Of a stretch of DNA of 13,732 nt, positions 1 to 5,312 are shown in pieces; position 1 is the first letter of the stretch; each line of letters starts with the position of its first letter. A model generated the notes under the pieces. The model did not search any database. It worked only from the letters and a program-made list of their open reading frames with translations, and was not told the DNA's origin. The position numbers were made by a program, and so were the translations under genes. The stretch is from Helicobacteraceae bacterium (GTDB taxonomy: Bacteria > Campylobacterota > Campylobacteria > Campylobacterales > SZUA-545). The stretch covers positions 1-13,732 of the forward strand of contig JAITEA010000111.1 in the NCBI GenBank assembly GCA_031282285.1, read 5' to 3'.

Positions 1-122
1 TAACTGCCTCGATCTTCTTGACGCGCCGCGAGCGAAAACTTGCCGTCGAGAATCTCGACGACTTTGGCGTTAGCCGCCTGATTGTGCTTGGCGTACGCCG
101 TAATAATCGTTTTTGCGAACAT
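1..122 (-). CDS. DinB-like family protein, 5' end only (runs off the window)
   Basis: Only the first 40 codons are present; the rest lies left of base 1. The readable peptide begins MFAKTIITAYAKHNQAANAK and ends with an EDRGS motif. A 'YxxxNxxAN' helix followed about 20 residues later by 'DRGS' fits the first helix and loop of the DinB/YfiT four-helix-bundle superfamily (established family pattern, recalled rather than searched). Members are metal-binding proteins, some of them thiol-dependent transferases; the function of this one cannot be told from the fragment. The ATG is supported by an AGGAG at 128-132, five bases upstream, and by a good promoter at 148-176. It is transcribed in the same direction as the TPR gene next to it but has its own promoter, so it is probably a separate unit. 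Confidence 0.6.
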   Translation of the reverse strand, partial: MFAKTIITAYAKHNQAANAKVVEILDGKFSLAARQEDRGS

Positions 123-147
123 ATTAACTCCTATATTTTTGGCGTTT

Positions 148-176
148 ATTATATACGATCGCAAATACGAGAACAA
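148..176 (-). promoter_or_regulatory. Probable sigma70 promoter of the DinB-like gene
   Basis: On the minus strand a TTGTTC (171-176) and a perfect TATAAT (148-153) are separated by exactly 17 bases. The -10 box lies about 25 bases upstream of the ATG at 122, leaving a short leader that carries the AGGAG ribosome binding site. Confidence 0.6.
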
Positions 177-195
177 ACGCCGATCGTGTTCAATT

Positions 196-210
196 CGCGC
201 CTTCGGCGCG
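196..210. other. GC-rich hairpin between the DinB-like and TPR genes
   Basis: A perfect 6-bp inverted repeat, CGCGCC/GGCGCG, encloses a three-base loop. It lies downstream of the TPR gene stop (261) and could help end its transcripts. No T-run follows on the minus strand, and only TTT follows on the plus strand, so a classic intrinsic terminator is not shown. The rest of 123-260 holds the DinB promoter and nothing else I can identify. Confidence 0.3.
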
Positions 211-260
211 TTTGGATGCCAGCGTTTTAGGTCAAGCGCGATCGCCGGTCGTACCGAGCG

Positions 261-875
261 TCAATGATGATGCGAATGGGCGTTTTGATTTAAGCCCATC
301 GCGCGCGCCAGATTGCAAACGCCAAGCTCGCACGCCTTTCTCGCGTCCGCCTCCGCCTTTTTCAGATCGCCTAAATCCTTGTAGGCGTTTCCGCGGTTGT
401 TATACGCGCCGCCGTCGTTTGGATCAAGATTGATCGACGCGCCAAAGTCGGCGATCGCCTTCTCGTACTCGCCCGCGTAGGCGTAGGCGAAGCCGCGGTT
501 GTTATAGGCGCTCGTCTGTTTGGGATCAAGCCTGATCGATTCGCCAAAGTCGGCGATCGCCGCTTCATAATCGCCCCATTGAGCGTGCGCAACTCCTCGC
601 GCGCCGTAGATTTTGGCGTCTTTCGGGCTGAGCTTGATCGCATGATCGTAGTCGGCGATCGCCTTTTCGTAAGCGCCTTGCGCCCGATAGAGATTGGCTC
701 GCGCGCTATAAGCCGCCGCGTCCTTTGGATTTAGCTTGATTGCCTGCGCGAGCCTGTCGATTTCCGTTTGAGCCTCTTGCGCGGCGGCTGGCGCGGCGTG
801 TCCCGAATGCGTATCGGCAAAAGCCGCGATAGCGATTGACGCGCATAACATAACCGCCCGTTTAATAAATATCAT
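261..875 (-). CDS. Secreted tetratricopeptide repeat (TPR) protein
   Basis: The 204-residue product starts with a Sec-type signal peptide (residues 1 to about 27: KR, a hydrophobic stretch, then an A-rich end), so it is probably periplasmic. Residues 52-185 are four consecutive 34-residue TPR units at 52, 86, 120 and 154, each with the W/Y-x-x-R/G-A-Y and 'A-I-A-D' pattern. A partial unit lies at about 38-51. TPRs are helical hairpins that bind other proteins, so this is likely a scaffold or interaction protein; the partner is unknown. The tail has two cysteines (C182, C187) and ends in HSHHH, which might bind metal. The ATG is supported by GGGGAG at 878-883. It lies downstream of the long cmoB operon on the same strand but has its own likely promoter at 930-958. 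Confidence 0.85.
   Translation of the reverse strand: MIFIKRAVMLCASIAIAAFADTHSGHAAPAAAQEAQTEIDRLAQAIKLNPKDAAAYSARANLYRAQGAYEKAIADYDHAIKLSPKDAKIYGARGVAHAQWGDYEAAIADFGESIRLDPKQTSAYNNRGFAYAYAGEYEKAIADFGASINLDPNDGGAYNNRGNAYKDLGDLKKAEADARKACELGVCNLARAMGLNQNAHSHHH
321..722 (-). repeat. Four tandem 102-bp units encoding the TPRs
   Basis: The four TPR units are visible in the DNA as direct repeats with a 102-bp period. The octamer GCGATCGC recurs at 451, 553 and 655, exactly 102 bp apart, encoding the same Ala-Ile-Ala in each unit. The close DNA similarity of the middle units suggests fairly recent unit duplication or homogenisation. Confidence 0.7.
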
Positions 876-929
876 ATTCTCCCCTTCAAAATCACTCTCG
901 TAAATCAGTTTGGCATTATGGCAAAAGCT

Positions 930-958
930 CTATTAAGCGCAATGATTATAAATGTCAA
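930..958 (-). promoter_or_regulatory. Probable promoter of the TPR gene
   Basis: The minus strand carries a perfect TTGACA (953-958), a 17-base spacer and TAATAG (930-935). An alternative -10, a perfect TATAAT, lies at 945-950 but without a matching -35. Either would start the transcript 50-70 bases upstream of the TPR ATG at 875. The rest of 876-992 is AT-rich and shows no gene. Confidence 0.5.
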
Positions 959-986
959 AACCTGATATATTCGCTCACTCGCGCAA

Positions 987-1174
987 CGCGTTTTAAGCGT
1001 CCATTAAGGCTAAGCGAGCTTTGGCGACAACGGCGGAAAACTCGCCGTCGAATATTTTAATCTTGCCGATCTCGCCCGCGGCGGCAAACCGGCGAACCGC
1101 GTTTTAAGCGTCCATAATATTAAGGCTAAGGGCGTGCCGTTCGGTGATGACGACGGAAAACTCGCCGTCGAATA
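987..1174 (-). repeat. Tandem duplication spanning the end of the hotdog gene
   Basis: Direct repeat with a period of 111 bp at the stop-codon end, drifting to 120 bp farther into the gene. Copy A covers about 987-1080 and copy B about 1098-1200. Perfect blocks are 18 bp around each stop codon, 10 bp (1005-1014 and 1121-1130) and 21 bp (1034-1054 and 1154-1174). Similarity fades beyond about 1075 and 1195. Confidence 0.8.
993..1103 (-). pseudogene. Decayed in-frame tandem copy of the hotdog gene's 3' end
   Basis: Immediately after the TAA of the hotdog gene (1104-1106) the same frame stays open for 36 codons and ends in another TAA at 993-995. The encoded peptide contains GEIGKIKIFDGEFS and ends in MDA; the real gene has GSIGKIKVFDGEFS and also ends in MDA. 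The copies share an 18-bp block (987-1004 and 1098-1115, 111 bp apart) and a 21-bp block (1034-1054 and 1154-1174, 120 bp apart). Between them the copy lacks 5 and 4 bp, so the frame is restored over a 9-bp deficit. It has no start codon or ribosome binding site, so it would be translated only by stop readthrough. Most likely it is a tandem-duplication scar, but protein-level similarity is better kept than expected for old debris. Confidence 0.75.
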
Positions 1175-1577
1175 CCTTGATCTTGCCTATACTGCCCACG
1201 ACCGTTACCGTGCGCTTGCGAGCGGTGTTCTGCATAGACGAGGCTTCAAACACGACCTCGTCGCCGATCTTAAGCGGCGCCAGAAAGTTGCAGCGCGTCG
1301 TGGCGAGCAGCACATTGGGCTTGTTGATCGCCGCAGCCGCCGCGAAGTTGGCGGCGCAGAAAACAAAGCCCGAATGGATCAGCCCGCGCCTATCGACGAC
1401 CATCGCTTCGGAGGCGACCAGACGAACCTTCGCGTATCCGTCCTGAATATCCTCGGCGTATCCGCACAGCTCTTGATTGATCAAGTTGTAGGTCTTAAGC
1501 TCCAAATGCTCCTTGACCGCGCTTTGCGGGGGGTAACTCTCCTGCTCGAGCTCTTCTTCGCTCTCTTCGTCCGCCAT
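1104..1577 (-). CDS. Hotdog-fold (PaaI/Cj0977-like) acyl-CoA-binding protein
   Basis: This 157-residue protein has a very acidic, probably disordered N-terminus (residues 3-13) followed by one hotdog domain (about 25-155). The central helix region reads RGLIHSGFVFCAANFAAAAA (64-83). In PaaI-type thioesterases this is 'HGG...aaD', with an Asp that helps catalysis. Here the Asp position is Asn77 and HGG is HSG, so it may bind acyl-CoA without efficient hydrolysis (inference). The gene order with cmoB and a small lipoprotein matches what I recall of Cj0976-Cj0978c in Campylobacter jejuni, where Cj0977 is a hotdog protein linked to flagellar sigma28 regulation and virulence. The ATG is fixed by AGGAG (1583-1587), which overlaps the cmoB stop; the gap to cmoB is 10 bp. 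It is last in the seven-gene operon. No sigma28 promoter is apparent directly upstream. Confidence 0.8.
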   Translation of the reverse strand: MADEESEEELEQESYPPQSAVKEHLELKTYNLINQELCGYAEDIQDGYAKVRLVASEAMVVDRRGLIHSGFVFCAANFAAAAAINKPNVLLATTRCNFLAPLKIGDEVVFEASSMQNTARKRTVTVVGSIGKIKVFDGEFSVVITERHALSLNIMDA

Positions 1578-1587
1578 CGCTTCTCCT

Positions 1588-2436
1588 TTATCGTTTTACG
1601 GCGCGAACATAGGCGCGTACGGGCGCGGGGTAGCCCTCGACCGTTCGCCTAGCGTCATTCGCGTCGAGAAAATCGCCTAAACTTTCGCCGTCGATCCACT
1701 CGGTTTTGCGCTGTTCGCTCGTATCCGTAGGCTTGATCGCAATCGTTTCCGCGTCGCTAAAGCCCGTCCTCTCAAGCCACGCGAAAAGCGCCTCTACGCT
1801 TGGGATAAACCAGACATTGGGCATTTTGGCGTAGCTAGTTTTGGGCGTAAGCGCCGCGCTCTGAGCGCTTTGTATAATCAATGTATCCAAGATCAACTCG
1901 CCGCCTTTTCTAAGCGCGCCGCCGATAGCCTTAAGCGTAGCGATCGGATCGCTTCTGTGATAGAGCACGCCTAAACACGCGATCGTATCGAATCGTTCCA
2001 AAAAATCGCCTAAATCTTGCGTCCCTTTCAGCGCGTATATAATCGGCGCGTTAATAAATCTGTTGATAAACGCAAACTGAAGGAAAAAGCGTTCGCTCGG
2101 ATCGAAGCCAAACAGTTCGGCGGGATTTTGCGCGGACATTCTAAACAGATAATATCCGTTGTTGCAGCCTAGGTCTAAAACGCTTTTGCCCTCCAGATTC
2201 AGACGGGGCGCGATCAGATTGTATTTGATAAAACTTCGCCATTCGCTATCGATAAACAGATCGTCGATCGCAAACGGTCCCTTGCGCCAAGGCTTTAACG
2301 ATCTCGCAAGCGTTTCGTAGCTCTCTGTTTTGTCGGTTTCAACGCGGATAATATCGCTTAAATCGCAACTCAAAACGCGAGGATTAAGCGCCTTGATCGC
2401 CTCGACTAGTTCGGCAAAACGAGAGCTTAATTGCAA
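1588..2436 (-). CDS. cmoB: tRNA U34 carboxymethyltransferase CmoB
   Basis: CmoB transfers a carboxymethyl group from carboxy-S-adenosylmethionine to 5-hydroxyuridine at position 34 of tRNA, making the wobble base cmo5U. At 282 residues it lacks part of the N-terminal region of the ~323-residue E. coli enzyme, which I recall as usual in Campylobacterota. Visible signatures are LKPWRKGPF (47-55), the helix IDSEWRSFIKY (62-72), the Rossmann SAM motif LDLGCNNGYY (87-96), GFDPS (110-114), LGVLYHRSDP (155-164), SYAKMPNVWF (201-210) and the C-terminal TVEGYPAPVRA (265-275). The start is TTG: the in-frame codon just before it is TAA and no ATG lies near. GAGG sits about 10 bases upstream, inside the overlapping lipoprotein gene (10-bp overlap), so translation is probably coupled. 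CmoA, which makes the cofactor, is not in the window. Confidence 0.92.
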   Translation of the reverse strand: MQLSSRFAELVEAIKALNPRVLSCDLSDIIRVETDKTESYETLARSLKPWRKGPFAIDDLFIDSEWRSFIKYNLIAPRLNLEGKSVLDLGCNNGYYLFRMSAQNPAELFGFDPSERFFLQFAFINRFINAPIIYALKGTQDLGDFLERFDTIACLGVLYHRSDPIATLKAIGGALRKGGELILDTLIIQSAQSAALTPKTSYAKMPNVWFIPSVEALFAWLERTGFSDAETIAIKPTDTSEQRKTEWIDGESLGDFLDANDARRTVEGYPAPVRAYVRAVKR

Positions 2437-2639
2437 TTAAGACAATCCTCGAAATCAAGCTCTTTTTCCTGCTTGCAGCTATCGTATATATTGTTGTGCG
2501 GGCACTTTTTGAAATACGCGCCTTGCGCGTCGTAGCCCTCCACGCACTCGGCGTAATATCTCGACGACACGCCGCACTCGTTGATACTGGCGCACCCGCA
2601 CATAAACATAAACAACGCCGCAAGCAAAAACGCTCTCAT
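2427..2639 (-). CDS. Small cysteine-rich lipoprotein
   Basis: A 70-residue product with a hydrophobic signal (residues 3-13) and a lipobox-like MCGC whose lipid-modified cysteine would be C16. The mature part would be about 55 residues with six further cysteines (22, 32, 46, 55, 66, 69), enough for three disulfides in the periplasm, plus several acidic residues. The lipobox is imperfect (Cys at the -2 position), so simple secretion is possible. Its ATG overlaps the TGA of the DUF2062 gene (ATGA, 2636-2639) and its own end overlaps cmoB. A small lipoprotein beside cmoB and the hotdog gene also occurs in C. jejuni (Cj0978c, from memory; orientation may differ). Function unknown. Confidence 0.75.
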   Translation of the reverse strand: MRAFLLAALFMFMCGCASINECGVSSRYYAECVEGYDAQGAYFKKCPHNNIYDSCKQEKELDFEDCLNCN

Positions 2640-3196
2640 ATTTTGCGCTGTTTTTCGTAGGATTTGACGATCATTTTAATCGCCGCGCCGTAACAAAAAC
2701 GCGCCAGAAAATATCCGACTATAGTCCAGATTACCGCGCTGACCAGCACGCCCGTTAAAAACGGCGCGGGCGCGTGTTTTAGTACCGCTATCATTCCCTC
2801 TTCGCGCAGAACGCTTAACGAGCTTGGCGCGCCCAAGAGCCACTCGCCGAGCATTAGCTGAAAGACCATTACAAACGGGTGCGTGATCGGGTTTGTTACC
2901 CACACGCCAAGCAAAGCTAACGGCACATTCGCGCGAAAAATCACGGCGCATATCCCGCTTGGTATCATCTGCCAAGGCATTGGAATCATCGCCCAGAAAG
3001 AGCCGATCGCAAAGCCTTTTGACACGGAGGCTTTGCTAGGCTCCCAATACTCCGATCTTAACAACTTATCGCCAAGTTTTTTGTGTAGCCAACTGCCTTG
3101 TAACTGTTTTTTGCGCGGGATACGCCGCAACCATTTTCCAATCGGCGTTCTGCGCCAGATACTAGGCGAAAGCTGCGCGCCGGTTTCCTCGTTCAT
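2636..3196 (-). CDS. DUF2062 inner-membrane protein
   Basis: The 186-residue protein has a basic cytoplasmic N-terminus (about 14-40), then the DUF2062 core: WEPSKASVSKGFAIGSFWAM (51-70), IPMPWQMI (71-78), FRANVPLALLGVWVTNPITH (87-106). The 'RGFAIG-x-F', 'P-x-P-x-Q' and 'W-x-x-NP-x-T' patterns are typical of the family. Membrane segments lie at about 61-82, 92-118 and 147-168. The family is common in Proteobacteria and its role is not firmly established; in some genomes it is fused or next to envelope-polysaccharide enzymes. The ATG overlaps the stop of the upstream GGDEF-EAL gene by 4 bp (ATGA), and its own stop overlaps the lipoprotein start the same way, so it is an internal operon gene. 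Confidence 0.85.
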   Translation of the reverse strand: MNEETGAQLSPSIWRRTPIGKWLRRIPRKKQLQGSWLHKKLGDKLLRSEYWEPSKASVSKGFAIGSFWAMIPMPWQMIPSGICAVIFRANVPLALLGVWVTNPITHPFVMVFQLMLGEWLLGAPSSLSVLREEGMIAVLKHAPAPFLTGVLVSAVIWTIVGYFLARFCYGAAIKMIVKSYEKQRKI

Positions 3197-5301
3197 CGAT
3201 TGCCTTTAACATAATTAATCACCTCTTCGGCGCTCATAGCCTGCGCGTATAAAAAACCCTGTCTGATCGCGGCGCCAGCCTCGTTTACTTTACGATCGAG
3301 CCACTCGTTTTCCACGCCCGCCACTTCAAGACCAAGACCCATAGATCGCGCCGCGAGTTCTATGGAATGCAACGAATTAAAATCTTCGTTTTCCTTTATC
3401 AAGTTCAGCCGCTTTGGAGCGACCTTGACCGCGTTTATGCCAAGCTTCTTTAGTTTTGCCAGAAACAATGTCTCTTCGCCGAAATCGTCCGCGCAAAAAC
3501 CAAACCCCGCTTCGCATAATTCCGAAATCGTCTTATATATCGTATGTTCGTCGTCAAGCAAAAAGCCGTAGCGGGCGTCGAAACATATCAATTTTGGATT
3601 GATCCGCTTGCTCTTTGCCAACGAGATCGCCCATTTCGCGAACGACGAATCCATTAACGCGCTTTTGGAGAGATTGACCGTAATTCTAAGCGGCAGATCG
3701 CGCTTAATCCACCCCGAAAGATCGTTTAGCGCGATCTCGTATATCTTGCGATCAATATCCGCAGTCGCGCCAATCTCTTTGGCTATATCCATAAAACGGT
3801 TTGGCGGCAGTTCGCCCAGCGTCGGATGTAGCCATCTGGCGAAGGCTTCAAGCCCGATCATACGAAATGCGCCCTCGGGCAGAAACTCGTTGATCGGCTG
3901 GTAGCGGGCGATAATTTCGCCGGAGGAGATCGCGCTTAAAAGCGCCTTTTCCAGATCGAGCCGCTGGTGAATTTTCTCGTTGGTTTCGTCGGATATAAAA
4001 CAAAACGCGCTCTCCTCGTTTGACGAGACCTTTTTCAGCGCCTCCTCAACGCGTTTTATAAGCGGTTCCGCGTCCTCTCCGTCGTCGGGAAAAAGACCTA
4101 CGCCTATATGCGCCGCGAGTTTGATTCTCTTATCGCCGATCGCGATGGGTTCGTCAAAAAGATTCATAAACCTTCTAAGCACGCTTATCACGCTGCGCTT
4201 AACGGGCTGCGCTCCGACCACCACCGCAAACTCGTCGCCGTCGTAGCGGGCGAGCAGATCGGTAGATCTAAGCGTCGAATCGATCAAAGTTGCGATCTCT
4301 TTAAGCAACGAGTCTCCGAACTGGTAGCCGTAAGCGTCGTTAATCAGCCTGTAGCGCGACATATCCACAAGCAAGATCGCGATCTTCTCTTTGGCTATGC
4401 GCGATCGCCTGATCATTCTGTAGAGGCGATCTATAAGCCAAGCGCGGTTGGGCAGTTCGGTCAGCTTATCGTGATAGACGGCGTAATCGGGCGTTTTTTT
4501 ATCTTTAGCGTAAGCCGATACTTCGCGCGCTACGCCCCAGAAGCCGTTTGTCGCGCCTTTTTCGTCTTTGGATACAAAGAGGCTAACCTCCATCTGCGCG
4601 GCGGTTTTATCTTTTTTGATCCACTCCTGCTCGGTCGGTTCGGCGTAATCGTATTCGGAGGCTTTGGCGTAGAGCGACTCTATATCGCGCTTATAGTGTC
4701 CAGACGATAAGATCGTATCGATCGGCGAATCTAAAAGCTCGCTTTCGCTGTATCCAAGCAGCGCGCAAAAGGCGAGATTAAGCTTGATAAAACGCCCCCG
4801 ATCGTCGCAATGAAAATAACAGTCGCCTATGGCGTCGGCAAGCTCGCTTAAACGCTTAAGCGTATGTTCGTAGCGGGAGCGGCAGAGTCTTTGATCGGTT
4901 ACGTCGATAATACACGAGATAACCGCCTGTTCCAGATTGAACGAGATCGGCGCCGAGTATATTTCGTAATAGCGATTGTTGTCGCCGTCTATATTCAGAT
5001 TCATTACAAACTTTGCGTTTCGATCGCTTGCGTATATATTATCCACAAAACGCAGTCTGGTTTCCTCGTCGCTCCAAACGCCAAGTTTGACGGAGCTATG
5101 GTTTAACAGCTCCTCTTCGCTTAGCTTCGCGAACTTTACAAAAGCCTCGTTTATCGCGATAAAACTTCCGTCGTTTGTTTTGGTAACGCAAACGGGCAGA
5201 GGAGACTTATCGAAAAACAGCGCCAGCGCCGCTTTTGCCGCCGCGCCTTTCTTGCCGCCTATGCCAAAAGCGCTTAAAAATCTATTCCGTAAAGCTCCCA
5301 T
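3193..5301 (-). CDS. Cytoplasmic PAS-PAS-GGDEF-EAL protein with degenerate EAL domain
   Basis: With the ATG at 5301 the protein has 702 residues and no membrane segment or signal peptide. An upstream in-frame ATG at 5418 would run 106 bp into the previous gene and lacks support. Domains: PAS (about 27-133), PAS (146-266), GGDEF (274-439), EAL (448-699). The signature is DGDEF (354-358), with metal Asp in VDMS (313) and an I-site RSTD (345-348) exactly five residues upstream, so cyclic-di-GMP synthesis with feedback inhibition is possible. The EAL domain is damaged: EAL is EAF (485-487), the usual 'EITES' region is FDARYG (574-579) with no catalytic Glu, and the Lys-x-Asp site is KVAP (626-629), lacking the Asp. 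DDFG (605-608) remains. It probably does not hydrolyse cyclic-di-GMP and may act as a cyclase or binding sensor. It lies 11 bp after the membrane GGDEF-EAL gene. Confidence 0.88.
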   Translation of the reverse strand: MGALRNRFLSAFGIGGKKGAAAKAALALFFDKSPLPVCVTKTNDGSFIAINEAFVKFAKLSEEELLNHSSVKLGVWSDEETRLRFVDNIYASDRNAKFVMNLNIDGDNNRYYEIYSAPISFNLEQAVISCIIDVTDQRLCRSRYEHTLKRLSELADAIGDCYFHCDDRGRFIKLNLAFCALLGYSESELLDSPIDTILSSGHYKRDIESLYAKASEYDYAEPTEQEWIKKDKTAAQMEVSLFVSKDEKGATNGFWGVAREVSAYAKDKKTPDYAVYHDKLTELPNRAWLIDRLYRMIRRSRIAKEKIAILLVDMSRYRLINDAYGYQFGDSLLKEIATLIDSTLRSTDLLARYDGDEFAVVVGAQPVKRSVISVLRRFMNLFDEPIAIGDKRIKLAAHIGVGLFPDDGEDAEPLIKRVEEALKKVSSNEESAFCFISDETNEKIHQRLDLEKALLSAISSGEIIARYQPINEFLPEGAFRMIGLEAFARWLHPTLGELPPNRFMDIAKEIGATADIDRKIYEIALNDLSGWIKRDLPLRITVNLSKSALMDSSFAKWAISLAKSKRINPKLICFDARYGFLLDDEHTIYKTISELCEAGFGFCADDFGEETLFLAKLKKLGINAVKVAPKRLNLIKENEDFNSLHSIELAARSMGLGLEVAGVENEWLDRKVNEAGAAIRQGFLYAQAMSAEEVINYVKGNR

Positions 5302-5312
5302 CTTACTCCTAT
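5302..5312 (-). promoter_or_regulatory. Ribosome binding site fixing the start of the soluble GGDEF-EAL gene
   Basis: AGGAG at 5306-5310 sits in the 11-bp gap between the two GGDEF-EAL genes, four bases before the ATG at 5301. It decides for this start over the upstream ATG at 5418, which would give a 106-bp overlap and 39 extra residues with no domain character. Confidence 0.8.

Noticed and set aside
28..62. Resemblance of the DinB-like gene (ILDGKFS) to the duplicated hotdog tail (IFDGEFS), also visible in DNA
   Set aside because: The match is short, the surrounding residues fit a DinB-like protein, and nothing similar flanks it, so a third copy is not supported.
246..260. Short inverted repeat GGT/ACC just after the TPR stop as a terminator
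   Set aside because: The stem is only 4-5 bp and no T-run follows.
1134..1652. 172-codon open frame on the plus strand over the hotdog and cmoB genes
   Set aside because: It is antisense to two well-supported genes, has no family signature and is rich in Arg, as expected for GC-rich shadow frames.
4108..4710. 200-codon plus-strand open frame over the soluble GGDEF-EAL gene
   Set aside because: Antisense shadow of a clear GGDEF domain; no domain character or convincing ribosome binding site.
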